Shown here: piece by piece, positions 7,005-15,395 of the stretch
Position numbering within the stretch: the first letter of the stretch is position 1
Layout of the letters: each line of letters begins with the position of its first letter
Notes under the pieces: model-generated
The model's database searches: none
Told to the model about the DNA's origin: nothing
Seen by the model: only the letters and a program-made list of their open reading frames with translations
NCBI GenBank assembly: GCA_964501915.1
Contig: CAZCVP010000088.1
Location: 1 to 29,251 of the forward strand
DNA length: 29,251 nt
Source: CAYFPX01 sp964501915
GTDB lineage: Bacteria; Myxococcota_A; UBA796; CAJQPC01
Direction of reading: 5' to 3'
Program-made: the position numbers and the translations under genes

Positions 7005-10000
7005 GTGGCCAAGCAAGCCATCCCCCTCGGTCCCTTCGTGCTGCACAACCTGCTGGGTCGTGGCGGGATGGGAGAGGTGTGGAAGGGCGTGCACCCGCCC
7101 TCGGGCCAGGGCGTGGCCGTCAAGGTGCTCACCCGCAAGTTCGCGCGGGATCCCTGGTACCTGGAGTCCTTTCGCACCGAGGTCCGGTCGGCGGCTGGTC
7201 TCGACCACCCCAACGTCACCCCGGTCCTCGACTACGGGGAGGTGACCGAGGAAGCCGCCGCCCTCCAGAAGCGGCTCGTGCCCGGCAGCCCCTGGCTGGC
7301 GATGGAGCTGGTGGCCGGCGGCAGCCTGACCCAGCACCGGGGAAGCCTGGAGTGGAAGGTGATGCGCCGGGTGCTGCTCCAGCTCCTCGACGCCCTCGCC
7401 CACGCCCACGCCCGCGGCGTGATCCACCGGGACCTGAAGCCCGGCAACGTGTTGCTGGATGGCCGGACCGGCGCGGTGCGGCTGACGGACTTCGGCCTCG
7501 CCCACTTCACCGGGAACTCCCCCTTCCACGACCCCAACGAAGCCGTCGGCACCCCGGCCTACATGGCCCCGGAGCAGGCGAGCGGTCGCTGGCGGGACCA
7601 GGGCCCCTGGACCGATCTCTACGCGGTGGGCTGCCTGGGCTTCGCGCTCTCCACCGGCTCGCCACCCTTTGGATCCTCCGACCCCTCCACCACCCTGACG
7701 GCTCAGGTCTACGAGCCTCCTCCCCCGCTCGACCCGATCCAGGCCGTGCCGCCAGACTTCGAGGGCTGGCTGCTGCAGCTCCTCGCCAAGCCGATCGGCG
7801 AGCGCTTCACCCGAGCCGCCGACGCCGCCTGGGCGCTCACCCACCTCGAGCCGCCGGAGCAGGACGACCACGCGCCGACGGTGCAGTTCTCCTCGATGAG
7901 CCGGGACGCGATCCTGGCCTCGGCCGCGCTCTACGCCGCCGCCGACGAAGGCGACGACGCCACCATCGCCCTGCCCACCCGGGAGTGGATGCAGGAGAGC
8001 GCGACGGAGCCCCTCTGGGACAACGACGCCCCCACCATTCCGATCCGCATCGGCGGGCGGGACCCCCGCCTCCCCCTCGCGACCCGCCCCCCACCGTCCA
8101 AGGAGTGGCGCCGCCCGCGCCTGGACCGGTCCCCGGCCCTGCTCGGCGCCGGCCTGAACCTGTTCGGCCTGCGCTCCGTGCCCCTGGTCGGCCGGGAGAA
8201 GATCCGCGACCAGCTCTGGAAGGCCCTGGGCGAGGTCGACCTCGAAGGACAGGCCCGACTGGTCACCCTGGAGGGCTCCCAGGGCGTCGGCAAGAGCCGC
8301 CTGGCCCAGTGGCTCTGCGAGCGGGCCCACGAGCTCGGAGCGGCCGAGGTCGAGCACGCCGTCCACAGCCCGGTACGTGGCACCGCCGACGGCCTCGGTC
8401 CGATGGTCGCCCGCAGCCTGGTGTGCGGTGGCATGGACCGCAACGACCTGGTGGAGCGCCTGGCCCGCTTCGTCGGCGGCCAGGGGGTCGAGGACAGCCA
8501 GGAGTGGCACGCCCTGGCGGAGCTGATCAACCCCGGCTCCTCCACCATCCGCTTCACCAGCGTGCGCGAACAGTACGAGGTCATCCGCCGCTACCTGGAG
8601 CGCAGCGCCCGGGGTCCGGCCGGACCGTCGGGGGCCGCGCGACCGGTGATCCTGCTCCTCGACGACGTCCAGTGGGGCCTGGACACCCTGGAGTTCGTGC
8701 AGCACGTGCTCGACGTCCAGCAGCGGTCGCCGCTGCCGCTGTTGATCGTCATGACGGTCCAGACCAGCGCCCTGGCGAACCGGAGAGCCGAGAGCGGGGT
8801 GCTGGAGGAGATCCACGCCAGCCCGCTGGCCCGCCGGATCGAGGTCGGACCTCTGGTCGGCAAGCACCGTGCCGAGCTGGTCCGGGAGCTGGTCGGGCTC
8901 GAAGGCAACCTGGCGACCCGGATCGAGGAGCGCACGGGCGGCAACCCGCTGTTCGCGATGCAGCTCGTCGGGGACTGGATCGAGCGGGGGCTGATGGTGC
9001 CCAGTCCCAAGGGCTTCGAGCTGCGAGGCGGTGCCCAGCTCGATCTGCCCGAGGACCTGCAGCAGGTCTGGGGCGACCGGGTCGACCACCTGCTGCGGGA
9101 CCGCCCCGAGCCCCAGGCCTGGGCGCTGGAGCTGGCGGCGATCCTCGGCGCGGAGGTGGACGGGCCCCAGTGGCGGGCGAGCTGCGAGGCCGTGGGAGCC
9201 GACGCCTCCGACGAGCTCGTCGAAGCGCTCCTGCGCGACCGCCTGATCCGCACCTTCGACGAGGGGCCCGCGGCGGGCTTCGGCTTCGTGCACGGCATGC
9301 TGCGAGAGACCCTGGAGCTGAGGGCCCGCAAGGGCAGCCGCCACACGATGTGGCACGCGACCTGTGCCCAGGTGCTCGAGGGGCGGACCGGGGACTCCAT
9401 CGACCAGCGCCGAGGACGGCACCTGGTGGCGGCAGGCCAGCCGGCCGCAGCGCTGGCGCCGCTCCTGGAGGGCATCCGCGGCCGGCTCACCCAGGGCCAG
9501 CTCCGCCTGGCCGAGGTCCTGCTCGGGGAGATCGAGGCCGCCTTCAAGGCCGCGGACCTGCCCCCTCGCAGCCTCGTACGGGGCCAGGCCTGGGTCGAGT
9601 GGAGCCGCCTGCACCGCCTGAAGGGCGAGTACGACGAGGCCGACGCCCACGCGCGACGGGCCATCGACTCCGGCGCCCGCTTCCGCAACGACCGGCTCCA
9701 GGCCCAGGCCTTCCTGGCGCTGGGCCTGGTCCACTGGGAGCAGGGCGAGTACGAGCGAGCGGTCCGGCTCTACCGCCGCGGTGAGCGCCTCGCCGAGGCC
9801 GGCGGTGACCGGCGGCTCCAGGCCCACTGTCGCGAGGAGGTCGCCAACTGCCTCCGCCGCCTCGGCTCCCTGGACGAGGCCACCAGCAACTTCCGGAAGG
9901 CCTTCGCCAACTTCGAGGCCGCCGAGGACCTGAGCGGCATGGCGGGCTGCCTGCGCGGGCTGGGAGAGGTCGCCCGACAGGCCGGCAAGCTGCCCGAGGC

Positions 10001-10589
10001 CCGGAAGCTGCTCACCCAGGCCCGGTCCGCCTACCACAAGGCCGGGCAGCGCTGGGGCGAGGGCATGTCGCTCAACGCCCTGGGCGAGATCCAGCGGCAC
10101 CAGGGCGACCTGAAGCGGGCGGAGTCCACCTACCGGGCCGCCCAGGACCGCCTCCAGGCCATCGGCTCCCCCGACGTGGCCTACCCGCGGGTGAACCTGG
10201 CCCTCGTGCTGCTCGATCGCGGTCGCTACCGGGAGGCCCGCCGACGTCTCGAGGAGGGGCTCGCCACCTTCGAGAGCCAGGGTCGCCAGCCGATGATCGG
10301 CTGCGTGCACCTCGCCCTGCTGCCCTGCCTGGCTCACTTCTACGACTGGACCGCCTGGGACACGCACTTCCAGTCCGCGGTCACGATCCTCGAGGAGACC
10401 GGCATCAAGGACGTCGACCTGGCCCGGCTGGCGTCGAAGGCCGGCGACATGGCGCAGAAGGCCCGCAAGCGCTCCCGGGCCAAGGAGGCCTGGACCTTCG
10501 CCCTCGAGCACTTCCGCGAGCTCGGCCAGCGCGAGAAGGCCCGCGAGGTCGAGGCGCGGATCGCGGCCCTGGAGCGCCCGCGTCGCTGA
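7005..10589 (+). CDS. Ser/Thr protein kinase - AAA/STAND-type ATPase - TPR signalling protein
   Basis: The 1194-residue protein has three parts. Residues ~8-280 are a Hanks-type kinase with the glycine loop GRGGMGEV (18-25), catalytic Lys40, HRD Asp143, DFG Asp162 and APE Glu190, all intact, so it should be active. Residues ~395-770 are a P-loop ATPase with Walker A GSQGVGKS (424-431) and Walker B LLLDD (D553, D554), of the type seen in PknK-like and STAND/guanylate-cyclase-linked regulators. Residues ~790-1190 are TPR repeats, probably a partner-binding or sensing platform. No DNA-binding or transmembrane segment is seen, so it is probably cytoplasmic. The GTG start gives VAKQAIPLGPF, with GGAGA five bases upstream. 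Such architectures are typical of Myxococcota; the signal and targets are unknown. A small secreted helical-repeat gene follows after 69 bases. Confidence 0.92.
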   Translation: MAKQAIPLGPFVLHNLLGRGGMGEVWKGVHPPSGQGVAVKVLTRKFARDPWYLESFRTEVRSAAGLDHPNVTPVLDYGEVTEEAAALQKRLVPGSPWLAMELVAGGSLTQHRGSLEWKVMRRVLLQLLDALAHAHARGVIHRDLKPGNVLLDGRTGAVRLTDFGLAHFTGNSPFHDPNEAVGTPAYMAPEQASGRWRDQGPWTDLYAVGCLGFALSTGSPPFGSSDPSTTLTAQVYEPPPPLDPIQAVPPDFEGWLLQLLAKPIGERFTRAADAAWALTHLEPPEQDDHAPTVQFSSMSRDAILASAALYAAADEGDDATIALPTREWMQESATEPLWDNDAPTIPIRIGGRDPRLPLATRPPPSKEWRRPRLDRSPALLGAGLNLFGLRSVPLVGREKIRDQLWKALGEVDLEGQARLVTLEGSQGVGKSRLAQWLCERAHELGAAEVEHAVHSPVRGTADGLGPMVARSLVCGGMDRNDLVERLARFVGGQGVEDSQEWHALAELINPGSSTIRFTSVREQYEVIRRYLERSARGPAGPSGAARPVILLLDDVQWGLDTLEFVQHVLDVQQRSPLPLLIVMTVQTSALANRRAESGVLEEIHASPLARRIEVGPLVGKHRAELVRELVGLEGNLATRIEERTGGNPLFAMQLVGDWIERGLMVPSPKGFELRGGAQLDLPEDLQQVWGDRVDHLLRDRPEPQAWALELAAILGAEVDGPQWRASCEAVGADASDELVEALLRDRLIRTFDEGPAAGFGFVHGMLRETLELRARKGSRHTMWHATCAQVLEGRTGDSIDQRRGRHLVAAGQPAAALAPLLEGIRGRLTQGQLRLAEVLLGEIEAAFKAADLPPRSLVRGQAWVEWSRLHRLKGEYDEADAHARRAIDSGARFRNDRLQAQAFLALGLVHWEQGEYERAVRLYRRGERLAEAGGDRRLQAHCREEVANCLRRLGSLDEATSNFRKAFANFEAAEDLSGMAGCLRGLGEVARQAGKLPEARKLLTQARSAYHKAGQRWGEGMSLNALGEIQRHQGDLKRAESTYRAAQDRLQAIGSPDVAYPRVNLALVLLDRGRYREARRRLEEGLATFESQGRQPMIGCVHLALLPCLAHFYDWTAWDTHFQSAVTILEETGIKDVDLARLASKAGDMAQKARKRSRAKEAWTFALEHFRELGQREKAREVEARIAALERPRR

Positions 10590-10658
10590 TCTGCGACGCA
10601 CCTTTCCCAGTCTGCCGGCCTCCGGTGTCTGAAGACCTGGAGCCTCCGCTCCGTCTGG

Positions 10659-11279
10659 ATGGTCATGACCTGGCTCCTCGTCGCCACCGCCGCCGCCGGA
10701 TCCCTCTCCCCGTGGCAGGTGACGTGGAATGCCTCGGTGTCGGCGCTGAACGCCGGCGACCCGGCCGGCTGCCTGGCGGCGATCCCGGCCGAGCCGCTGT
10801 CGACGGAGGGCTCCTGGCGCTGGTGGGACCTCGGCTACACCTGCGCCGTCTCGGCGAGCGATCTCGCCGCCGCCGATACCTATCGGAGCTCGCTGGGACC
10901 GGGCTACCGGCCCCGGGCGGCCCTCGACATCCACCACGCCTGGCTCAAGCGGGGTGCTGGGGATCCCGAGGCCGCCCTGGAGCTGCTCGTGCCCCGCGGC
11001 TGGACCTCGTCCCACCAGCAGCAGGTCGGACACAGCCTCCACCTCACGCTGCTGAGCGAGACCGGGCGCTGGGAGGAGGCGCTGGGGGTGGCGCACCGGC
11101 CCGGGGTGGATCCCCGCGCCCAGGCCTCCTTCGCCCAGCAGCTCGCGGCGGCCGGCCGCAGCGAGGACGCGCTGGGGGTGTTCGAGCGCGCCTGCCCCGA
11201 GCTGGAGGACCCGGAGCTCTGGGGCTGTGCGAGTGTGATCCGGCTGCCGGGGGACGGGGGGGTGGCGCTCGTGGAGTAG
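10659..11279 (+). CDS. Small exported helical-repeat (TPR-like) protein, unknown function
   Basis: The 206-residue product starts MVMTWLLVATAAAGSLS, a short signal peptide with likely cleavage after AAAG or near it. The mature part is alpha-helical with repeated Ala-rich pairs (SALNAGDPAGCLAAIPAE, RGAGDPEAALELLVPRG, LLSETGRWEEALGVAHRPG, AAAGRSEDALGVFERACPE), which read as degenerate TPR or Sel1-like helix pairs. Three cysteines could form disulfides. A second start ATG at 10665 is equally possible, and neither has a good ribosome binding site. It follows the kinase gene on the same strand and ends three bases from the stop of the convergent glycogen synthase gene. A periplasmic scaffold role is possible but unproven. 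Confidence 0.65.
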   Translation: MVMTWLLVATAAAGSLSPWQVTWNASVSALNAGDPAGCLAAIPAEPLSTEGSWRWWDLGYTCAVSASDLAAADTYRSSLGPGYRPRAALDIHHAWLKRGAGDPEAALELLVPRGWTSSHQQQVGHSLHLTLLSETGRWEEALGVAHRPGVDPRAQASFAQQLAAAGRSEDALGVFERACPELEDPELWGCASVIRLPGDGGVALVE

Positions 11280-11282
11280 GGC

Positions 11283-12740
11283 TCAGCGCCCAGCCAGAGC
11301 CTCCACATAGAGCCGCCAATACCGCCGCGCCGGCTCCCGCCAGCTCCAGTCCCGGTCCATCCCCCGCTGGCGCAGCGCGTGCCAGCTCTCCGGGTCGTGC
11401 CGGTAGAGCGACGCCGCCCGGTCCAGGGCCCAGGCCAGCCCGTCGACGGTGGCGTGCTCGAAGGCGAAGCCGGTGCCCTGTCCACGGCGCAGGGCCTCGT
11501 CGCCCGGGTCGTGGACCGTGTCCCTCAGGCCTCCCGTGGCCCGGACCACCGGCACCGCGCCGTAGCGCATGGCCTGGAGCTGGACGAGGCCACAGGGCTC
11601 GAAGCGGCTCGGCACCAGCAGGACATCGGAGCCGGCGACGATGCGGTGGGCCAGGGCCCCGTCGAAGCCGATGGAGGCGACGAAGTGCTCGGAGAAGCGC
11701 TCGGAGAGCCAGCGCAGGCGCTCTTCGAGGTCCGGTTCCCCGCTGCCCAGGACCACCATGCGGGCGCCGAGCGCCGCCAGCCTCGGCACGAGCTCGGCCA
11801 CCAGGTCCATGCCCTTCTGGTCCGCCAGGCGGCCGATCACGCCCACCAGGGGCTCGCCGAGGCCAGGGCGGAGCCCGAACTCCGCCGCCAGGGCAGCCCT
11901 GCAGCGGTCCTTGGGGCCCAGCACGTCGCGGTGGAAGGTGGCGGCGATGTGGGGGTCGGCAGCCGGGTCCCAGCCCGCCGTGTCCAGCCCGTTGAGCACG
12001 CCCTCCAGCCGGCCGACCCGGTGGCGCAGGAAGCCGTCCAGGCCGAAGCCGCCCTCCGGGGTCGTGATCTCCCAGGCGAAGGTGGGACTCACGGTGGTGA
12101 CGAGGTCGGCGAAGGCACAGCCGCCCTTGAGCAGGTTCAGGTCCCCGTGGTGCTCGAAGGCGTCCAGGTGGAGGTCCTCGTCCCCGATGTCGATGGACCG
12201 AGCCACCTCGGCGCCGAAGCGACCCTGGTAGGCGACGTTGTGCAGCGTGAGCACGGACGCCGAGCGGTCATAGAGGCCCGTGAGCTGTCGCCGCATCCCG
12301 TAGGGCACCAGCGCCGCCTGCCAGTCGTGGGCGTGGACCACCTCGGGCGTACGGCCCAGGAGGGCCGGCGCCACCTCCAGGGCGGCCCGGCTCAGCCAGG
12401 CGAAGCGCCAGGGGTTGTCGTCGTGGGGGCGCAGGTCGGGCCCGTCGTAGAGCCCCGGACGATCGAAGACACCCGGGTACTCCAGGAAGGCCCAGGTCAC
12501 GCCGCCGTGGTCGGTCCTGAGCACCCGGCAGCGGTCCCAGCCCACGCGCAGCCCGGAGTCCGCCAGCCCCACGCCCAGCCGCTCGGCCCCCGCCGGCACA
12601 GAGGGGTAGAGCGGGCTGATCACCACCACCCGCCCCCGACCGTCGGCGGCCAGCGCCCTCGGCAGGGCAGAGGCCACGTCGGCGAGGCCACCGGTCTTGG
12701 AGAAGGGGGTGACCTCGCTGGCCACGTGCACGACGTCCAA
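11283..12740 (-). CDS. glgA: Glycogen synthase (ADP-glucose, GT5)
   Basis: The 485-residue protein is a family GT5 glucosyltransferase that adds glucose from ADP-glucose to the growing alpha-1,4-glucan. The N-terminal substrate motif is KTGGLADV (K15), followed by VVHAHDWQAAL and TLHNVAYQG. The C-terminal Rossmann domain has VIGRLADQKGMDL and the nucleotide-sugar motif PSRFEPCGLVQLQAMRYG with its conserved Glu. The length is normal for bacterial GlgA. The start is TTG at 12740, which gives exactly the expected MDVVHVASEV N-terminus; a GGGAG lies nine bases upstream, inside the end of glgC. The gene begins two bases after the glgC stop, so the pair is almost certainly cotranscribed. Its 3' end faces the exported helical-repeat gene at three bases. 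Confidence 0.95.
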   Translation of the reverse strand: MDVVHVASEVTPFSKTGGLADVASALPRALAADGRGRVVVISPLYPSVPAGAERLGVGLADSGLRVGWDRCRVLRTDHGGVTWAFLEYPGVFDRPGLYDGPDLRPHDDNPWRFAWLSRAALEVAPALLGRTPEVVHAHDWQAALVPYGMRRQLTGLYDRSASVLTLHNVAYQGRFGAEVARSIDIGDEDLHLDAFEHHGDLNLLKGGCAFADLVTTVSPTFAWEITTPEGGFGLDGFLRHRVGRLEGVLNGLDTAGWDPAADPHIAATFHRDVLGPKDRCRAALAAEFGLRPGLGEPLVGVIGRLADQKGMDLVAELVPRLAALGARMVVLGSGEPDLEERLRWLSERFSEHFVASIGFDGALAHRIVAGSDVLLVPSRFEPCGLVQLQAMRYGAVPVVRATGGLRDTVHDPGDEALRRGQGTGFAFEHATVDGLAWALDRAASLYRHDPESWHALRQRGMDRDWSWREPARRYWRLYVEALAGR

Positions 12741-12742
12741 GG

Positions 12743-14161
12743 TCAGCGCTCCCGTCCGTCGAGGATCGGCGGCTGGTCCCCCTGGTGTCGGAACCGGGGA
12801 CCGGAGGAGTCGTAGCTGTGGCGCACCCGCTCGGCGATGGTCCAGCCGTCCTGCATGCGGGCCATGACGGGCTGGGTGGCGGGGTCCTGCTGGAGCATGA
12901 TCGCGATGTCCCGGGCCAGGGCGATCGGGCCCTCCCGCGGCACGTGGGTGCCCTTGGGCAGGCTCACGATGCCGCCGTCGGAGACGAAGGGGAACCGGGC
13001 CCGGTCGGCCTCCGGGTCGACGCCGATCTGCACACCTGGGGCCACGCTGCAGTTCTTGTCCATCAGGACCTTGTGCAGCGTGGCGCCATCTCCCACGTTG
13101 CAGCCGCTGAAGAGCACGCAGTCCACCACCTCGCTGAGGGCGTGGACGTAGCAGTCGTAGCCCACCACCGACCGCACCAGCCGCGCGGAGGACACGACGC
13201 TGCCCTCGCAGATCAGGCTGGCGTCCATGGTGGACACGGCGCCCTGGTCGTCCTGGATGAAGCGGGCAGGAGGGTAGTCGCGCTGGGCCGTGCGCACGCG
13301 CCAGCGACGGTTGTAGAGGTTGACGAAGGGCTGGGCGCTGCGCACCTCCATGTTGGCGGCCACCAGGCCGTCGATGGTGCCGACGTCCCGCCAGTAGGGC
13401 GGCACACCCTCCGGCTCGCCGGGCAGGCGGTTGCTGCCGAAGTCATAGGCGTAGAGCGGGTGTTCGTCGGCCAGCAGCCGGGGGATGATGTCCTCGCCGA
13501 AGTCGTGCTGGCTGGCGGAGTCCTGGGCGTCGCGGACCAGGGCCCGCTGGAGCACCTTGGACCGGAACAGGTAGTCGCCCATGCTCACGAGGCAGGTGTC
13601 GGGCCGGCCGGGGATCGGCACCGGGTCGTCGGGTTTTTCCTGGAAGCCGACGATGCGACCGGTGTCATCGACCTGGATGACCCCGAAGGCGTGGGCCTCG
13701 GAGCGCGGCACCGGACAGGCGGCGATGGTCAGGTCCGCGCCCTGATCCACGTGCCAGGCCTCCATCTGGTCGATGGCGAACTTGTAGATGTGGTCTCCGC
13801 CGAAGACCGCCACGTGCTCGGAGCGACTGTCGCGGACCAGGTTGAGGTTCTGGAAGACCGCGTCGGCTGTGCCCTGGTACCAGTGGGCTCCGGTGCGCAT
13901 CTGGGCCGGCACCACCTCGATGTAGTGGTCCACGCCGCCGAGGTGCCAATTGCGGTTCAGGTGCTTGATCAGGCTGCTGGCCATGTACTGGGTCAGCACG
14001 TAGATGCGCCGGTAGCCGCTGTTGACGAAGTTCGACAGGACGAAGTCGATGATCCGGTAGCGACCGGCGAAGGGCACGGCGGGCTTGGCCCGGTGGCAGG
14101 TCAGGGGCGCCAGGCGGGACCCCTTGCCGCCAGCCATGATCATCACGACGGTTCGACTCAT
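12743..14161 (-). CDS. glgC: Glucose-1-phosphate adenylyltransferase (ADP-glucose pyrophosphorylase)
   Basis: The 472-residue enzyme makes ADP-glucose from ATP and glucose-1-phosphate, the committed step of bacterial glycogen synthesis. Motifs in order are MAGGKGSRLAPLT (nucleotide loop), AKPAVPFAGRYRIIDF, WYQGTADAVFQNL, VFGGDHIYKF, GFQEKPDDP (glucose-1-phosphate site) and YWRDVGTIDGLVAAN. A left-handed beta-helix rich in hydrophobic-Gly-x hexapeptides follows (for example VVGYDCYVHALSEVV). The start at ATG 14161 gives MSRTVVMIMAGG and is preceded by GGAGGG four bases upstream; the frame extends 30 codons further upstream but without conserved sequence. It is followed at two bases by glgA and preceded after 35 bases by the radical SAM gene. 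A branching enzyme gene is not in the window. Confidence 0.95.
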   Translation of the reverse strand: MSRTVVMIMAGGKGSRLAPLTCHRAKPAVPFAGRYRIIDFVLSNFVNSGYRRIYVLTQYMASSLIKHLNRNWHLGGVDHYIEVVPAQMRTGAHWYQGTADAVFQNLNLVRDSRSEHVAVFGGDHIYKFAIDQMEAWHVDQGADLTIAACPVPRSEAHAFGVIQVDDTGRIVGFQEKPDDPVPIPGRPDTCLVSMGDYLFRSKVLQRALVRDAQDSASQHDFGEDIIPRLLADEHPLYAYDFGSNRLPGEPEGVPPYWRDVGTIDGLVAANMEVRSAQPFVNLYNRRWRVRTAQRDYPPARFIQDDQGAVSTMDASLICEGSVVSSARLVRSVVGYDCYVHALSEVVDCVLFSGCNVGDGATLHKVLMDKNCSVAPGVQIGVDPEADRARFPFVSDGGIVSLPKGTHVPREGPIALARDIAIMLQQDPATQPVMARMQDGWTIAERVRHSYDSSGPRFRHQGDQPPILDGRER

Positions 14162-14196
14162 GGTCCCTCCCTCAGCCTCCGGTCTCGAAGTCTGAC

Positions 14197-15327
14197 TCAG
14201 TTCTGCCCACCCCAGAGGTCGTACTTCGTCAGCGCCTGCTCGAACCACCACAGGGGCATGCCCGGCAGCTCCTGCTCGTAGCCGATGAGGCCGAAGCGCT
14301 CACCGCTCACCCCGCGGAGGAACTTGACCTCGTTGGAGCAGTCGTGGAGCACCACGTCCTTCCAGCCCTCCACCACGGCCAGGTCCATCAGGTCATAGGT
14401 GAGCCGGCGGCTGGACATCGGCGAGATGTAGCCGCGGGAGTACTGGTAGAGATCCTCGCGGCGGTAGCTCTTGAAGTTCGCCTCGTTGAGGTGGATCTCG
14501 GCACAGTGGATGTGGGACACACCCGTGGCCAGGATGTCGGCCCGCCGCTCGACGAAGCGGGCGAAGTACTCCGGGGTCATCGGCGACTCGATGCACAGCC
14601 ATTCGAAGAGCCCTCGTGCCGTGTGCATCGACCGGATCACCTTCTTGGAGCAGTCGGTGGCTGCGAGGTTGAAGCGGATCTCGTCGAGGCCGGCCTCGGC
14701 GAGGCTCCTCAGGTTGTCCTCCGTGCAGAGGGTGCCGTTGGTGTACATGTGCTGGTAGAGCCCCAGCTCCTTCACGAAGGCGATGAGCTCCGGGTGCTTG
14801 TCGGCCGCCGTGAAGGGCTCCAGGAAGACCCAGGCGATGCTCTCGATCTGGGCCGGCCCCTTGACCGCCCGGTGCAGCATGAGCTTGAGCTCGCGGGTGC
14901 TCACCGGACGACCTTCGACCTCGTACTGGTCCTGGCCCAGGGGCCGCACGGTGCTGCGATCGTCGCCGTAGTAGCAGAAGCTGCAGGTCAGGTTGCACTC
15001 GCTGGCCGAGCGGATCGGCGCGAAGCCGTGGTCCACGCAGTGCTGGCAGCCCGGTGAGAGATCGCCACCCCAGACCGCGACGTGGCCGAACTCGCTGACC
15101 TTCAGCCCCGGCACCCTGGACTGGCGCTCGCGGATCTCGGCGATGAAGAGGTGCTCGACGGCGTCGAGGACCTGGTGCATGAAGTACTGGTCCTGCTGCG
15201 ATGGGGTCTTCTTGCGCTTGAGCCCCTGGTGGATGGCCCGGAACCGACCGAGTGCCTGGTCCCGCGTGTGCTGGGAGAGCTCCATGGGGGGTCGATGCAC
15301 AGGGGCCTCCAGAGCCAGGTGGTCCAT
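14197..15327 (-). CDS. Radical SAM protein of unknown function
   Basis: The 376-residue protein has the iron-sulfur motif C-x3-C-x2-C at C111, C115, C118 (CNLTCSFCYYG), which coordinates the 4Fe-4S cluster that cleaves S-adenosylmethionine. An extra pair C94-x2-C97 (SPGCQHC) precedes it. The TIM-barrel features IAWVFLEPFTA, YTNGTLC and LDEIRFNLAATD follow. There is no SPASM or B12 domain and no recognisable peptide-binding domain. Neighbours give a mixed context, with a thiolase upstream (68 bases) and glgC downstream (35 bases), so a role in either pathway is only a guess. The start ATG 15327 is the only in-frame start after the thiolase stop other than Met15. It sits in the loop of a 7-bp inverted repeat and lacks a good ribosome binding site. 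Confidence 0.85.
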   Translation of the reverse strand: MDHLALEAPVHRPPMELSQHTRDQALGRFRAIHQGLKRKKTPSQQDQYFMHQVLDAVEHLFIAEIRERQSRVPGLKVSEFGHVAVWGGDLSPGCQHCVDHGFAPIRSASECNLTCSFCYYGDDRSTVRPLGQDQYEVEGRPVSTRELKLMLHRAVKGPAQIESIAWVFLEPFTAADKHPELIAFVKELGLYQHMYTNGTLCTEDNLRSLAEAGLDEIRFNLAATDCSKKVIRSMHTARGLFEWLCIESPMTPEYFARFVERRADILATGVSHIHCAEIHLNEANFKSYRREDLYQYSRGYISPMSSRRLTYDLMDLAVVEGWKDVVLHDCSNEVKFLRGVSGERFGLIGYEQELPGMPLWWFEQALTKYDLWGGQN

Positions 15328-15344
15328 ATGGAGGTATCCACCTG
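15316..15344 (-). promoter_or_regulatory. Nested inverted repeat spanning the radical SAM start codon
   Basis: Perfect 7-bp arms CAGGTGG and CCACCTG (15316-15322 and 15338-15344) flank a 15-base loop that contains the ATG at 15327. Inside the loop lies the 10-bp palindrome TCCATATGGA. In the mRNA the arms could form a stem that presents or hides the start codon; in DNA the site could be an operator. The structure is seen directly; the role is inference. Confidence 0.5.
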
Positions 15345-15395
15345 ACGTGGTCGGTGAGCCTGACGGGGATCGTGGGGCCGGGCGACCGCTCTCGA

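Noticed and set aside
6678..11096. Very long minus-strand open frame opposite the kinase gene (1472 codons), and similar plus-strand frames opposite 16628-19681 and 20503-23721
   Set aside because: They are shadows produced by high third-position GC in the real genes; their translations are Gly/Arg/Ala-rich or His/Leu/Asp-rich with no domain, while the opposite strand has clear catalytic motifs.
14162..14251. Upstream extension of glgC by 30 codons
   Set aside because: It would run into the end of the radical SAM gene, has no conserved sequence, and the ATG at 14161 has a strong ribosome binding site and the standard N-terminus.
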